Shown in pieces: positions 37,267-47,414 of a DNA stretch of 64,000 bases. A program made the translations under genes and the position numbers. The DNA is from an uncultured Bacillaceae bacterium (lineage in GTDB: Bacteria; Bacillota; Bacilli; Bacillales; Caldibacillaceae): contig CALGYZ010000054.1 of assembly GCA_937934645.1 (NCBI GenBank), positions 62,001-126,000 of the forward strand, read 5' to 3'. The notes under the pieces are model-generated. The model was given only the letters and a program-made list of their open reading frames with translations. It made no database searches and had not been told where the DNA came from. The first letter of the stretch is position 1. Every line of letters begins with the position of its first letter.

Positions 37267-38187
37267 TTGACAGTTTACTTGGATATGATCTGGCTCCTGA
37301 ACTTTTTATTTGACAGTTTACTAATCTATTTAACCGCAGTCGTTTTACGGCGGGAAATCAAAATTCTCAAAATATTCATTGCAGGATTCACCGGTTCACT
37401 AGTTGTATTTCTGCCCTTCACACCGTTTGCCTGGTTGCTGTCTTCACCATTGTTTAAAATCGGGATTTCCTTTTTCATGATATTTCTTGCCTTCGGGTTC
37501 AGGCGCATTCGTTATTTTATAACAAATGTGTCTGTATTTTATTTATTAACATTTTCAATAGGAGGTGCGTTAATTGCGACTCATTATTTGTTGAACTTCC
37601 AGCTTGATTTATCTCTTCATATTTTCATGGCGAATATTCGCGGGTTTGGTGATCCGGTCAGCTGGTTGTTTGTCATTATAGGTTTTCCGGCTGCTTATTA
37701 TTTTTCAAAAGAAACATTTACAAAGTGGAAGTCGGCAAAAATTCGGTATGATCAGCTGGTTGATGTAACAATTTCCGTCAATAATGAAGAAATCCGGTTA
37801 AAGGGAATGGTTGACAGCGGAAATCAATTGTATGATCCGCTTACTAAAATACCGGTTATGGTTGTATCGTTGCAAAAAACAGCTGGGTTGTTTCCGGATC
37901 CGGTATTAAAAGTATTTAAAGACGTCAACGAACTCTGGAAACACCATTCGGTACCCGAACAGTGGACTGCCAGATTTTCAGTCGTCCCCTACCGTGCAGT
38001 GGGAAACGATAACGGTCTTCTTGCTTGCATTAAACCGGATTATGTCATCATTCAAGATGAAAGTGCGCGTTATGAGACGAATCAAGTTTTAATTGCTTTT
38101 GTTGATCAAACGCTTTCTTCAGACGCTCTTTTTGATTGTATTGTTCATCCGGAGATGATGCAAACGAAAGGTGAACATGTTTCATAA
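37267..38187 (+). CDS. spoIIGA: Sigma-E processing protease SpoIIGA
   Basis: A 306-residue membrane aspartic protease with five spans in its N-terminal half and a retroviral-type protease domain in the C-terminal half. The active-site triad motif is [11 protein letters not shown] (catalytic Asp, residue about 183). It cleaves the pro-sequence of sigma-E in the mother cell after a signal from SpoIIR. It starts at TTG 37267 after AAGGGG and is followed by its substrate gene sigE. Confidence 0.94.
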   Translation: MTVYLDMIWLLNFLFDSLLIYLTAVVLRREIKILKIFIAGFTGSLVVFLPFTPFAWLLSSPLFKIGISFFMIFLAFGFRRIRYFITNVSVFYLLTFSIGGALIATHYLLNFQLDLSLHIFMANIRGFGDPVSWLFVIIGFPAAYYFSKETFTKWKSAKIRYDQLVDVTISVNNEEIRLKGMVDSGNQLYDPLTKIPVMVVSLQKTAGLFPDPVLKVFKDVNELWKHHSVPEQWTARFSVVPYRAVGNDNGLLACIKPDYVIIQDESARYETNQVLIAFVDQTLSSDALFDCIVHPEMMQTKGEHVS

Positions 38188-38246
38188 TTTTCTCGCCGCT
38201 CATCATCCACATGTTTGAAAAAGTTGTTTTAGGAGGAGGCACGGCT

Positions 38247-38966
38247 GTGAAAAAGTTAAAATTTTATATTCAATTTTATTGGACTAAGCTGTTACGCAAG
38301 TTACATTTAAAAGCCGATGAAATTTACTACATCGGCGGAAGCGAAGCATTGCCGCCACCGCTGTCAAAAGAAGAGGAAGAAGTTTTGATCAAAAAGCTTC
38401 CTAAAGGTGATGAAACAGCCCGATCCATGTTAATTGAAAGAAATTTGCGTCTGGTTGTTTACATCGCCAAAAAATTTGAAAATACCGGTATAAATATAGA
38501 AGATTTAATCAGTATCGGAACGATCGGATTAATAAAAGCGGTTAATACATTTAATCCCGAGAAAAAAATCAAGCTGGCAACATATGCCTCCCGCTGTATT
38601 GAAAATGAAATATTAATGTTTTTAAGAAGAAATAATAAAGTTAAGGCCGAAGTATCATTTGATGAACCATTAAACGTTGACTGGGACGGGAATGAACTGT
38701 TATTGTCCGATGTATTGGGTACAGAAGATGATATTATAACAAAAGATTTAGAAGCTAGGGTGGACCGGAGTTTGTTGATGAAAGCATTACATAAGTTGTC
38801 CGACCGTGAAAAACGGATCATGGAATTGCGATTCGGATTATACGGCGGGGAAGAAAAAACACAAAAAGATGTAGCAGATATGCTGGGGATTTCGCAATCG
38901 TATATTTCCAGACTTGAAAAGAGAATATTCAAAAGATTAAGAAAGGAATTCGAGAAAATGGTCTAG
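38247..38966 (+). CDS. sigE: RNA polymerase sigma-E factor, pro form
   Basis: A 239-residue sigma-70 family factor of the early mother cell. The basic N-terminal pro-sequence (about 25 residues, ending near DEIYYIGG) is removed by SpoIIGA. Region 2 ([32 protein letters not shown]) and region 4 ([21 protein letters not shown]) are intact. Homology to B. subtilis and GGAGGAGG fix the GTG start at 38247; the upstream ATG at 38211 is not used. Confidence 0.97.
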   Translation: MKKLKFYIQFYWTKLLRKLHLKADEIYYIGGSEALPPPLSKEEEEVLIKKLPKGDETARSMLIERNLRLVVYIAKKFENTGINIEDLISIGTIGLIKAVNTFNPEKKIKLATYASRCIENEILMFLRRNNKVKAEVSFDEPLNVDWDGNELLLSDVLGTEDDIITKDLEARVDRSLLMKALHKLSDREKRIMELRFGLYGGEEKTQKDVADMLGISQSYISRLEKRIFKRLRKEFEKMV

Positions 38967-39056
38967 CCCGGATTTAAATAAAAATTTAATATAAATTTGT
39001 TACTAATTCTGCACTGCACCGACCGGTTTTGCAAATGTACCTTCCGGTTCCACGGT

Positions 39057-39085
39057 GCATATTTTTTTCCTCCGGGGAGATACTT
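39057..39085 (+). promoter_or_regulatory. Putative sigma-F promoter of sigG
   Basis: GCATA (39057-39061) and GGAGATACTT (39076-39085) are 14 bases apart and match the sigma-F consensus at all but the last position. B. subtilis sigG is transcribed by sigma-F in the forespore. Confidence 0.7.
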
Positions 39086-39099
39086 AAACTTGAAAAGCA

Positions 39100-39114
39100 C
39101 TCCTCAGAGGAGGG
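39100..39114 (+). promoter_or_regulatory. Hairpin covering the sigG ribosome site
   Basis: CTCCT (39100-39104) is complementary to AGGAG (39108-39112) across a 3-base loop, so the AGGAGGG ribosome site is inside the right arm. The predicted sigma-F transcript would start only a few bases upstream. A structured leader that lowers sigG translation is known in B. subtilis. Confidence 0.6.
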
Positions 39115-39121
39115 AAATCAG

Positions 39122-39898
39122 TTGATGCACAACAAAGTAGAAATATGCGGTGTTGACACTTCAAAACTTCCCGTTTTAAAAAACGATGAAATGAGAGAGC
39201 TGTTCAAAAAGATGCATGAGGGGGATTTATCGGCTAGGGAAAAACTGGTAAACGGTAACTTACGTTTAGTTTTGAGTGTAATTCAAAGATTTAATAACCG
39301 TGGTGAATATGTGGATGATCTTTTTCAAGTTGGGTGCATCGGACTTATAAAATCGATTGATAATTTTGATTTGAGTCAGAATGTACGTTTTTCGACATAT
39401 GCAGTCCCGATGATCATCGGTGAAATACGTAGATATTTAAGGGATAATAATCCAATCCGTGTTTCCCGTTCTTTAAGGGACATCGCTTACAAATCACTGC
39501 AAATCCGGGAAAGATTAATGGCTGAAACATCTAAAGAGCCGACTGCTGAAGAAATTGCCAAAGAGCTCGGGGTACCAAAAGAAGAAATCGTTTTTGCGTT
39601 AGATGCGATTCAAGATCCGGTTTCGCTGTTTGAACCCATTTACAATGACGGCGGGGATCCGATCTATGTAATGGACCAATTGAGTGATGACAAAAACAAA
39701 GATACGAACTGGATTGATGAAATCGCATTAAGAGAAGGAATTCAAAGACTTAATGAAAGGGAAAAAATGATATTAAAGAAGCGCTTTTTCCAGGGTAAAA
39801 CCCAAATGGAAGTTGCCGAAGAAATCGGAATTTCCCAGGCACAAGTCTCCAGACTTGAAAAAGCTGCTATTAAAATGATGGCAAAAAACATTCAGTAA
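39122..39898 (+). CDS. sigG: RNA polymerase sigma-G factor
   Basis: A 258-residue late forespore sigma factor. NKVEICGVDTSKLPVLKN at the start, FSTYAVPMIIGEIRRYLRDNNP, the DAIQDPVSLFEPIYNDGGDPIYVMDQ segment and the C-terminal helix-turn-helix (VAEEIGISQAQVSRLEKAA) identify it. The ribosome site AGGAGGG suits TTG 39122 (7 bases) or ATG 39125 (10 bases); I use the former. Expression appears tuned by a sigma-F promoter and a leader hairpin. Confidence 0.96.
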   Translation: MMHNKVEICGVDTSKLPVLKNDEMRELFKKMHEGDLSAREKLVNGNLRLVLSVIQRFNNRGEYVDDLFQVGCIGLIKSIDNFDLSQNVRFSTYAVPMIIGEIRRYLRDNNPIRVSRSLRDIAYKSLQIRERLMAETSKEPTAEEIAKELGVPKEEIVFALDAIQDPVSLFEPIYNDGGDPIYVMDQLSDDKNKDTNWIDEIALREGIQRLNEREKMILKKRFFQGKTQMEVAEEIGISQAQVSRLEKAAIKMMAKNIQ

Positions 39899-39905
39899 CA
39901 TACAG

Positions 39906-39950
39906 GGGCCAGATTTCCAATTTATCCACTAAAAGGAAATCTGGCCCTTT
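39906..39950 (+). terminator. Terminator after sigG
   Basis: A perfect 13-pair stem GGGCCAGATTTCC (39906-39918) with GGAAATCTGGCCC (39935-39947), followed by TTTCTC. Confidence 0.92.
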
Positions 39951-40010
39951 CTCTTCTTTGTGTTTGTATGATAAACTGAAGAAAGATAAAATGATAAAGG
40001 TTGGGGTATT

Positions 40011-40829
40011 ATGGGAGACCCGTTTGAATTGGTATCATCTTCTTATTCCCTCATAAAAAAATGGATTTCACTTGACGCCAAAATCATTGTCGGATTTACG
40101 ACAAGAAACGGCGGTATCAGCAAAGGTATTTTCAGCGGGAACAATCTCGGGCTTCACGTCGGAGACCGGGATGAGCATGTGATCCAAAACCGCACTATAT
40201 TGGCGGATCAGCTCAATTTTCCATTGAACCGCTGGGTGTTCGCTGAACAAATCCATAATGATTACGTACATTTTGTGACGGAAAAAGACCGCGGGGCAGG
40301 AGTAATAAAGTACACCGCAAGTATTCGTCATTGTGACGGTCTGTATACAAATACGGCAGGAACGATGCTTGCGCTCTGCTTTGCCGATTGTGTTCCTGTT
40401 TATTTTTTTGCGCCGGAAGAAAAAATGATCGGTATTGTCCATGCCGGTTGGAGAGGCACCGTAAAAAATATTATCCGTTCTTTAATAGATGCCTGGCGGA
40501 AAAGAGACATTCGCCCGGAAAAAATTTTCGCTGCCATTGGTCCATCTATTTGCAATCAATGTTTTATTGTAGATAATAAAGTTATAGACCAAGTTTGCAA
40601 ATTACCAATAGCGGATGCCGGACGATTTTTTACCCGTGTTGAAAAGGGGCAGTACGCTCTTGATTTAAAAGGTTTAAACAAGGAACTGCTGTTAAATGAA
40701 GGTCTTCCAGAAGAAAATATACTAATCAGCAATTATTGTACCAGTTGTGACAACAACTTTTTTTCCCATCGCCGTGAAAAAGGTCAAACAGGAAGAATGA
40801 TAGGGTTTATTGGGATTGAGGAGGCATAG
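40011..40829 (+). CDS. ylmD: PgeF/YlmD family, laccase-like domain protein
   Basis: A 272-residue protein of the YfiH/PgeF family. Metal ligands and motifs are seen in [26 protein letters not shown] and [10 protein letters not shown]. coli YfiH is reported to edit peptidoglycan precursors carrying L-Ser; other members have been called polyphenol oxidase or purine nucleoside phosphorylase. The role in Bacillus is unsettled. It begins the ylmD-ylmH run; ylmA and ylmC, present before it in B. subtilis, are missing here. Confidence 0.88.
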   Translation: MGDPFELVSSSYSLIKKWISLDAKIIVGFTTRNGGISKGIFSGNNLGLHVGDRDEHVIQNRTILADQLNFPLNRWVFAEQIHNDYVHFVTEKDRGAGVIKYTASIRHCDGLYTNTAGTMLALCFADCVPVYFFAPEEKMIGIVHAGWRGTVKNIIRSLIDAWRKRDIRPEKIFAAIGPSICNQCFIVDNKVIDQVCKLPIADAGRFFTRVEKGQYALDLKGLNKELLLNEGLPEENILISNYCTSCDNNFFSHRREKGQTGRMIGFIGIEEA

Positions 40830-40831
40830 AA

Positions 40832-41509
40832 TTGAACAGCGTCGCTGATAATTTAGCAATCATCAGGCAAAATGTACATCAAGCTTGTGAAAAAGCAGGA
40901 AGAAATCCTGATGAAGTAAAAATTATTGCCGTTACAAAGTATGTGACGGTTGAACGGGCAAAAGAAGCCATCGATGCAGGGATCGAACACCTGGGTGAAA
41001 ACCGTGACCATGGATTTTTAGAAAAATACGAATCACTGGGAGAGAATCCCGTCTGGCATTTTATCGGTACTTTACAATCCAGAAAAGTGAAAAATGTTAT
41101 CGACAAAGTCGATTATATTCACTCCCTTGACCGTCTTTCCCTGGCGAAAGAGATTAACAAACGAGCGAAGAAAAAAACTGCCTGCTTTGTCCAGGTTAAT
41201 GTCAGCGGTGAAGAAACGAAACACGGCATTCATCCGGATGAAACGGTGTCCTTTATTAAACAATTAGAACAGTATCCGAATATTCAGGTTGTCGGTTTAA
41301 TGACAATGGCTCCCTTTGTTCAGGATGAAAATATATTAAGAAAATGTTTCCGCACTTTGCGTGAGTTACGGGATGAAGTGCGGGCACTGCAATTGCCGTA
41401 TGCTCCGTGCGAGGAGCTTTCCATGGGAATGTCAAATGATTACCAAATTGCGGTCGAAGAAGGAGCAACATATATCCGGATCGGCTCGTCACTAGTTGGG
41501 GAATCGTAG
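40832..41509 (+). CDS. ylmE: YggS family PLP homeostasis protein YlmE
   Basis: A 225-residue single-domain TIM barrel that binds pyridoxal phosphate on Lys in [11 protein letters not shown] (about residue 36). Other landmarks are [32 protein letters not shown] and LSMGMSNDY. These proteins maintain PLP balance rather than catalyse a known reaction. It starts at TTG 40832, two bases after ylmD. Confidence 0.92.
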   Translation: MNSVADNLAIIRQNVHQACEKAGRNPDEVKIIAVTKYVTVERAKEAIDAGIEHLGENRDHGFLEKYESLGENPVWHFIGTLQSRKVKNVIDKVDYIHSLDRLSLAKEINKRAKKKTACFVQVNVSGEETKHGIHPDETVSFIKQLEQYPNIQVVGLMTMAPFVQDENILRKCFRTLRELRDEVRALQLPYAPCEELSMGMSNDYQIAVEEGATYIRIGSSLVGES

Positions 41510-41522
41510 AGGAGGTGGTGTT

Positions 41523-41963
41523 GTGGGGATCAAGTCGAAAATAAAAAGCTGGTTTTTTCTTGACGAAAATTATGATGAAGAATTTGAAGACGAACATAAT
41601 ACCTCCGGGGAATATGAAACCAAAAATTCCCATCCCCAACAGCAAAGAGCCAATGTTGTCAGTCTGCAAAAGGTCAAAAATTCATCGAAGCTGGTCATTG
41701 TAGAACCAAAGGTTTTTAATGAATCTCAAGAAATCGCTGATCATTTAAAAAACAGGAAAGCGGTGGTAGTGAATCTTCAACGGATTGATCCGTACGAAGC
41801 CAGAAGAATTATTGATTTTCTCAGCGGTACGGTATATGCGATCGGTGGTGAAATTCAAAAATTAGGAACAAACATTATATTATGTGCGCCTGATAATGTT
41901 GAAGTTACTGGCGGTATATCAGATGTATACCTGGAAAATCAGAATGATGAATCAAGGTGGTGA
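41523..41963 (+). CDS. sepF: Cell division protein SepF
   Basis: A 146-residue protein with an N-terminal amphipathic membrane helix ([13 protein letters not shown]), an acidic linker and the SepF core ([28 protein letters not shown]). It bundles FtsZ filaments and tethers them to the membrane, partly redundant with FtsA. GAGGAGGT 7 bases upstream selects GTG 41523; the ylmE stop lies in the ribosome site. Confidence 0.95.
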   Translation: MGIKSKIKSWFFLDENYDEEFEDEHNTSGEYETKNSHPQQQRANVVSLQKVKNSSKLVIVEPKVFNESQEIADHLKNRKAVVVNLQRIDPYEARRIIDFLSGTVYAIGGEIQKLGTNIILCAPDNVEVTGGISDVYLENQNDESRW

Positions 41964-41969
41964 AGATTT

Positions 41970-42230
41970 ATGTCGTTTGTTTTTTCCATCATCGGAGCAC
42001 TGATTAACATATATTTCTATGTAATCATTATATACATCTTCATGTCCTGGATTCCCGGCGCACGCGAGTCCCAATTCGGTTATATTTTAGGCAGCATTTG
42101 CGAACCTTATTTGGAGAAGTTCCGCCGGTTTATTCCCCCTGTCGGCATGATCGATTTCTCGCCGATAGTCGCTTTAATCGTATTGCGTTTTGCATTGGTA
42201 GGAGTGCAACAATTACAGCAAATGTTTTAA
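41970..42230 (+). CDS. ylmG: YggT family membrane protein YlmG
   Basis: An 86-residue protein with two hydrophobic helices (about 2-24 and 65-80) joined by the conserved loop SWIPGARESQFG...EPYLEKFRRFIPP. The YggT family is often encoded next to sepF and linked to division or osmotic stress; the mechanism is unknown. It starts 6 bases after sepF. Confidence 0.9.
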   Translation: MSFVFSIIGALINIYFYVIIIYIFMSWIPGARESQFGYILGSICEPYLEKFRRFIPPVGMIDFSPIVALIVLRFALVGVQQLQQMF

Positions 42231-42256
42231 CTTAAAGAACGGGGTAAGAAAAGCTC

Positions 42257-43027
42257 ATGTCTATTTATCAGCATTTTCGACAGGAAGAAAAGGAATTTAT
42301 TGACCAGGTACTGGACTGGAAAAATGATGTGGAGTTTCAATATGCACCGAAATTAACGGGTTTTTTGGATCCCCGGGAACAATTTATTGTCCAATCGGTC
42401 GCAGGAAGCGCCTGCAACGTCCGCTTTTTTTCAGGGATGAAGAAAGGCGGGGAGCGGGCGAGGGCCATTCTTTATCCGGATTATTATGAACCGTCTGAGG
42501 ACGATTTTGAAATTTGTCTATTTGAAATTCAATATCCGGCTAAATTTGTAACCCTTTCCCATCCGGAAGTGCTTGGAAGTTTGACGGGATTGGGATTAAA
42601 AAGGAATAAATTTGGTGATATTTTAATTAAAGACCACCGGATCCAGTTTTTTGCCGCAAAGGAAATATCTGATTTTATAAAAACCCATCTGCAGTTTGTC
42701 GGCCGGACAAAAGTAAGCGTTGAGGAAAAAAATCTTGATGAATGTATACAAACGGAAGAAAACCTGGATCAAATCGTAACCACCGTGTCTTCCTTGCGTT
42801 TGGATGTTGTGCTGTCGGGAGCGGGCCGGTCATCACGGCAAAAAGTACAAACATTAATCCGTCAGGGATTTGTTAAGGTTAACTGGAAAGTCGTTGAAAC
42901 CCCTTCATATATGCTGGAAGAAGGGGATCTCCTTTCTGCGAGGGGAATCGGAAGAATCCGGTTGCTGTCAGTCGGGGAAAGAACGAAAAAAGGAAAATGG
43001 AGAATCACTTTAGGCAAATACAAATAA
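42257..43027 (+). CDS. ylmH: S4 RNA-binding protein YlmH (RqcP2)
   Basis: A 256-residue protein with an N-terminal YlmH-type region and a C-terminal S4 domain (LRLDVVLSGAGRSSRQKVQTLIRQ, about 180-240). In B. subtilis YlmH binds stalled 50S subunits with peptidyl-tRNA and supports C-terminal alanine tailing together with RqcH, whose gene lies 16 kb downstream in this window. It begins at ATG 42257 after GGGGTAAG. Confidence 0.9.
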   Translation: MSIYQHFRQEEKEFIDQVLDWKNDVEFQYAPKLTGFLDPREQFIVQSVAGSACNVRFFSGMKKGGERARAILYPDYYEPSEDDFEICLFEIQYPAKFVTLSHPEVLGSLTGLGLKRNKFGDILIKDHRIQFFAAKEISDFIKTHLQFVGRTKVSVEEKNLDECIQTEENLDQIVTTVSSLRLDVVLSGAGRSSRQKVQTLIRQGFVKVNWKVVETPSYMLEEGDLLSARGIGRIRLLSVGERTKKGKWRITLGKYK

Positions 43028-43059
43028 TTATTAATTTTTGCAGGAAAATACACAAATAC

Positions 43060-43080
43060 TGTCGAAACTTAGTATATAAT
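43060..43080 (+). promoter_or_regulatory. Promoter candidate for divIVA with a 0A-like box
   Basis: TATAAT at 43075-43080 with an AT-rich but poor -35. TGTCGAA at 43060-43066 matches the core Spo0A box and lies in the spacer. Either could be chance in this AT-rich gap. Confidence 0.35.
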
Positions 43081-43122
43081 GATTTTTGACGATTATTTTT
43101 TCAGTTTTATGGAGGTGCCTCT

Positions 43123-43638
43123 ATGCCGTTAACGCCGTTGGATATACATAATAAAGAATTTTCGAAAGCCTTCCGCGGATACGATGAAGATGAAGTCAAT
43201 GAATTTTTGGATCAAATTATCAAGGACTATGAATTAATCATACGGGAAAAAAAGGAATTGGAAGAACAATTAAAAGAAATGCAGGAAAAACTCCGGCATT
43301 TTAATAATATTGAGGACACTTTAAATAAATCGATCATCGTAGCCCAGGAAACAGCGGAAGAATTAAAAAACAGTGCACAGAAAGAAGCAAAACTAATTAT
43401 CCGTGAAGCAGAGAAAAATGCTGACCGGATTATCAATGAAGCACTTTCCAAGGCTCGTAAAATTGCCTTGGAAATTGAAGACTTAAAAAAACAATCGAAA
43501 GTTTTCCGAAACCGGCTTAAACTTCTTGTTGAAGCCCAGCTTGACATGATCAATTCCGATGATTGGGACGAGTTAATGGAGTTTCATATTGATTCGACTG
43601 AATTAAAGTCGGCGCAGGAAGATGCAGTCATGAAGTAA
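43123..43638 (+). CDS. divIVA: Cell pole and septum protein DivIVA
   Basis: A 171-residue coiled-coil protein. The N-terminal membrane-curvature-sensing domain (MPLTPLDIHNKEFSKAFRGYDEDEVNEFLD) is fully conserved, followed by two long coiled coils (about 30-70 and 80-150). It recruits MinJ and other factors to poles and the chromosome origin during sporulation. GGAGGTG precedes the ATG. The downstream gap carries the ileS T-box. Confidence 0.96.
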   Translation: MPLTPLDIHNKEFSKAFRGYDEDEVNEFLDQIIKDYELIIREKKELEEQLKEMQEKLRHFNNIEDTLNKSIIVAQETAEELKNSAQKEAKLIIREAEKNADRIINEALSKARKIALEIEDLKKQSKVFRNRLKLLVEAQLDMINSDDWDELMEFHIDSTELKSAQEDAVMK

Positions 43639-43662
43639 TACATAAAATTATTTGAAAACCTA

Positions 43663-43692
43663 TTGACTTATATGATTTGAATTGCATATAAT
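43663..43692 (+). promoter_or_regulatory. Sigma-A promoter of the ileS T-box leader
   Basis: TTGACT (43663-43668) and TATAAT (43687-43692) with an 18-base spacer. Confidence 0.85.
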
Positions 43693-43698
43693 TTCTTA

Positions 43699-43977
43699 TA
43701 TCAGAATATTAACATGCTTATATAAAGTGAAACGATGACAGGGAGAGTACAATTTCCATCTTTTTATACAGCGAACCGGGGATGGTGGGAGCTCGGTTAA
43801 AAAGTGAAATTGGAAGATCACCCTTGAGTTCCGGCTCTGAACATGGGAGTAGGTGCCGGCGTTAACCGACGTTATGGAATGAAGCGGATGGAGAATACAT
43901 TTGTATTCCCCGTCTATTTGGGTGGTACCGCGGGAAGCTTTCCCGTCCCATTTCAGGGGCGTGAAGGCTTTTTTATT
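43699..43977 (+). promoter_or_regulatory. Isoleucine T-box riboswitch before ileS
   Basis: A classic T-box leader. The T-box core (GGGTGGTACCGCGG, about 43919-43933) binds the free CCA end of uncharged tRNA. An intrinsic terminator follows (43935-43977): AAGC and downstream bases pair with GGCTT, then a T run. The specifier is probably ATC at 43817-43819 (GGAAGATCAC), matching tRNA-Ile. When tRNA-Ile is uncharged, the antiterminator forms and ileS is transcribed. The 79-codon frame inside the leader is not a gene. Confidence 0.93.
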
Positions 43978-44068
43978 TATAAAGCAGATATGGCGATCTG
44001 TTTATTATTAAACGATATAAATCCAGGGAAATGGTTTGATCATTATAAAAAAAGGAAGGTGCAAGTAG

Positions 44069-46843
44069 TTGGACTATAAAGACACTTTGTTAATGCCAAA
44101 AACTGACTTTCCGATGCGGGGAAATTTGCCGAAAAGGGAACCGGAAATTCAGGCCCGCTGGGAAGAAATGGATATTTACAACAAGGTTCAGGAACGCACA
44201 AAAGGCCGGCAGAAATATATTCTTCATGACGGTCCGCCGTATGCGAACGGCAGCCTTCATATGGGGCATGCACTGAACAAAGTTTTAAAGGACTTTATTG
44301 TCCGTTCCCGTTCCATGATGGGATATGATGCTCCGTATGTTCCAGGCTGGGATACACACGGTCTGCCGATTGAGCAGGAACTGACGAAAAAAGGGATAAA
44401 CCGGAAGGAAATGTCGGATACGGAATTCAGAAAACTTTGTGAACAATATGCCTATGAACAAATTGAAAATCAGCGTAAAGGTTTTAAAAGACTGGGTGTA
44501 CGAGGGGATTGGGATAATCCGTACTTAACATTGCATCATTCATTTGAAGCCCAGCAAATCCGCGTGTTCGGCGAAATGGCGAAAAAGGGTTTAATTTACA
44601 AAGGCTTAAAACCGGTTTATTGGTCCCCGTCTTCCGAATCTGCTCTGGCGGAAGCGGAAATTGAGTATAAAGATGTCAGGTCTCCATCAATATACGTAGC
44701 GTTTCCTGTAATAGACGGCAAAGATGTCCTTGATCCGGATACGGAAATTTTAATTTGGACGACAACACCATGGACAATTCCGGCCAACCTGGGTATTGCC
44801 GTCCATCCGTATTTGCAATATGTTGTCGTTAATGCAGAAGGACGCAAACTCCTTCTTGCAGAAGACTTGCAGGAAACAGTCGCCGAAGAACTGGACTGGG
44901 AGCAATATGAAGTCGTCAAAACAATCCGCGGAAGCGAGCTGGAATATGTTGTAGCTAAACATCCGTTTTATGACCGCGATTCACTCGTGATGTGCGGAGA
45001 GCATGTTACGACTGATGCGGGGACCGGCTGCGTACACACCGCTCCGGGACACGGGGAAGAAGACTTTGTAATCGGAAAAAAATACGGTCTAGATGTTTTA
45101 AGCCCGGTTGACGATAAAGGTTACATGACTGAGGAAGCCCCCGGATTTGAAGGAGTATTTTATGATGATGCAAATAAGCTGATCACGAAAAAACTGGAAG
45201 AAGTCGGCGCACTGCTGAAGCTCGACTTTATCACCCACTCCTATCCGCATGACTGGCGGACGAAAAAACCGGTAATTTTCCGGGCAACACCGCAATGGTT
45301 CGCATCCATTGATCCGATTCGTGATCAACTACTCGAAGAAATTCACCGGGTAAAATGGTACAATCAGTGGGGCGAAACAAGAATGTATAATATGATCCGG
45401 GACCGTGGCGACTGGTGTATTTCACGGCAGCGGGTCTGGGGAGTTCCGATACCGGTCTTCTATGCAGAAAACGGTGAACCGATTATTACGGAAGAGACGA
45501 TCGAACATGTAGCCAAACTGTTTGAACAATACGGTTCAAACATCTGGTTTGAGCGTGATGCTAAAGACTTGTTACCGGAAGGATTTACCCATCCGGGAAG
45601 TCCGAATGGTAAGTTTACAAAAGAAACCGACATTATGGATGTCTGGTTTGATTCTGGCTCTTCCCACCATGGTGTACTGAGAACAAGGGAAGAATTACAG
45701 TTCCCGGCAGATATTTATTTGGAAGGTTCGGACCAGTACCGCGGCTGGTTTAACTCCAGTCTAATCATCAGCGTTGCCGTTAATGGTATTGCTCCGTACA
45801 AAGGCGTTGTTTCCAATGGATTTACCGTTGACGCCAAAGGGAAGAAAATGTCCAAATCAGTTGGAAACGTCATTGTACCGGAGCAGGTAACAAAGCAATA
45901 CGGTGCGGATGTATTGCGTCTGTGGGTTGCTTCAGTTGATTATACCCAGGATGTAAGGGTATCGATGGATCATTTTAAACAAATTTCTGAAGTTTACCGT
46001 AAGATCCGCAATACAATCCGTTTTATGCTAGGCAACCTTTATGATTTCGATCCGGAAAAAGATAAAGTACCATATGAAAAATTACGGGAAATCGACCAAT
46101 ACATGTTGGTTAAATTAAATAATTTAATCAAGACCGTTCGGAACGGGTACGAAACGTACAATTTCATGGACGTTTATCATGCGTTGAATCACTTTGTTGC
46201 TGAAGATTTAAGTGCGTTCTACCTGGATTTTGCCAAGGATGTTTTATACATCGAGGCAGCAGACAATCTGGTTCGCCGTTCAATGCAAACCGTGATTTAT
46301 GAATGCCTCGTTTCTCTGTTAAAAATGCTGTCACCGATTTTGCCGCACACTGCCGATGAGGCTTGGGTATATGTTAAAGGGGTTGAGGAGGAAAGCGTAC
46401 AGCTTACAGATATCCCTGAATATGAAGAGTTGCCGAATGCAGATGAATTGGAGAAAAAATGGACCGAATTTATGAAATTGCGGGATGAAGTTCTAAAAGC
46501 CCTGGAAGAAGCCCGGAATGAAAAAATAATCGGCAAGTCGTTGGAAGCAAAAGTGACGCTATATGTGAAAGACGAGGTAAAAAAATTACTTGATTCCATT
46601 AATGAAAATATCGGCCAAATCTTCATCGTATCCGGTTTTGAAGTCGCTGGCCATTATGATGATGCTCCGGACAATGCTTTAAAACTTGAAAGATCCGCGA
46701 TCGTTGTAACGGAGGCTGAAGGCGAAAGATGTGAACGGTGCTGGGTAATTAAAACGGATGTCGGTACAAGTGAAAAACATCCGGAACTTTGCACACGCTG
46801 TGCGACAATTGTTGAAGAACATTACCAACATTTGACCGAATAA
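44069..46843 (+). CDS. ileS: Isoleucyl-tRNA synthetase
   Basis: A 924-residue class I synthetase. It has the HIGH motif as HMGH (64-67), an editing CP1 domain, KMSKS at 593-597, an anticodon-binding domain and a C-terminal zinc finger (CERCW...CTRC). The length matches the bacterial-type IleS1, the mupirocin-sensitive class by general knowledge. The TTG at 44069 follows AAAGGAAGGTG. It is controlled by the T-box and ended by a strong terminator. Confidence 0.97.
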   Translation: MDYKDTLLMPKTDFPMRGNLPKREPEIQARWEEMDIYNKVQERTKGRQKYILHDGPPYANGSLHMGHALNKVLKDFIVRSRSMMGYDAPYVPGWDTHGLPIEQELTKKGINRKEMSDTEFRKLCEQYAYEQIENQRKGFKRLGVRGDWDNPYLTLHHSFEAQQIRVFGEMAKKGLIYKGLKPVYWSPSSESALAEAEIEYKDVRSPSIYVAFPVIDGKDVLDPDTEILIWTTTPWTIPANLGIAVHPYLQYVVVNAEGRKLLLAEDLQETVAEELDWEQYEVVKTIRGSELEYVVAKHPFYDRDSLVMCGEHVTTDAGTGCVHTAPGHGEEDFVIGKKYGLDVLSPVDDKGYMTEEAPGFEGVFYDDANKLITKKLEEVGALLKLDFITHSYPHDWRTKKPVIFRATPQWFASIDPIRDQLLEEIHRVKWYNQWGETRMYNMIRDRGDWCISRQRVWGVPIPVFYAENGEPIITEETIEHVAKLFEQYGSNIWFERDAKDLLPEGFTHPGSPNGKFTKETDIMDVWFDSGSSHHGVLRTREELQFPADIYLEGSDQYRGWFNSSLIISVAVNGIAPYKGVVSNGFTVDAKGKKMSKSVGNVIVPEQVTKQYGADVLRLWVASVDYTQDVRVSMDHFKQISEVYRKIRNTIRFMLGNLYDFDPEKDKVPYEKLREIDQYMLVKLNNLIKTVRNGYETYNFMDVYHALNHFVAEDLSAFYLDFAKDVLYIEAADNLVRRSMQTVIYECLVSLLKMLSPILPHTADEAWVYVKGVEEESVQLTDIPEYEELPNADELEKKWTEFMKLRDEVLKALEEARNEKIIGKSLEAKVTLYVKDEVKKLLDSINENIGQIFIVSGFEVAGHYDDAPDNALKLERSAIVVTEAEGERCERCWVIKTDVGTSEKHPELCTRCATIVEEHYQHLTE

Positions 46844-46860
46844 GTTTCTCGTTTTAATAA

Positions 46861-46890
46861 AAGAGGGAAATGGACATTTCCCTCTTTTTT
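46861..46890 (+). terminator. Terminator after ileS
   Basis: AAGAGGGAAAT (46861-46871) pairs with ATTTCCCTCTT (46876-46886), followed by a T run. Confidence 0.93.
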
Positions 46891-47009
46891 CTTTTTTATT
46901 TAGTTTATGTTACTGTTAGCAATTAATTTTCAAATTGATTCATGAACAAACCGTCAATAATAAACATATAGTATGGAACAGGTGAAGTTTCCGGATGGGA
47001 GGGTCCGCC

Positions 47010-47300
47010 TTGGATCATTTATTCCAAAATCTCTATCACGAGATTGTTGAAATGAAAAATGATCTAGAAGAGCGTTTGCAAAAAAATCACTTATCTCCTC
47101 TGGTTAAAAAAATGGCCGAAGAGGAACTGTCCGACTTGGAGACTGCATTAAGGAAGATGGAATCCGGAAGTTTTGGCTATTGTGAGGAAACAGGGAACCC
47201 GATTCCCGCCGAGCTGCTGGTTTTTCAGCCTACGGTCCGGTCCATCAGTGAAGTAAAAACATTGCTGAAGTATTTTAAAAAGCCGGTATTCCCTTTATGA
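47010..47300 (+). CDS. ylyA: DksA/TraR-like protein YlyA
   Basis: A protein of about 96 residues with a coiled-coil pair (about 5-55) and a degenerate DksA-type globule, GSFGYCEETGNPIPAELL. Only one cysteine of the usual zinc finger remains. B. subtilis YlyA binds RNA polymerase and modulates sigma-G genes involved in spore germination. The start is TTG 47010, 7 bases after GGGAGGG; a longer reading from 46995 would start inside the ribosome site. Confidence 0.82.
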   Translation: MDHLFQNLYHEIVEMKNDLEERLQKNHLSPLVKKMAEEELSDLETALRKMESGSFGYCEETGNPIPAELLVFQPTVRSISEVKTLLKYFKKPVFPL

Positions 47301-47303
47301 AAG

Positions 47304-47330
47304 GGCAGGTTATCAATTACCTGTCTTTTT
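47304..47330 (+). terminator. Terminator after ylyA
   Basis: GGCAGGT (47304-47310) pairs with ACCTGTC (47319-47325, one G-U pair), followed by TTTTT. Confidence 0.85.
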
Positions 47331-47414
47331 TCTTGTTTAATCCGTGTATCCAATGCAAAAGCTGTATTTTTATGCTAAAATGCAGGAAGAGTTATAAGGA
47401 GTTGGGGAGGAAAC

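Noticed and set aside
43843..44079. 78-codon open frame upstream of ileS
   Set aside because: It lies across the T-box core and terminator, which explain the conservation; it has no ribosome site and no known protein match.
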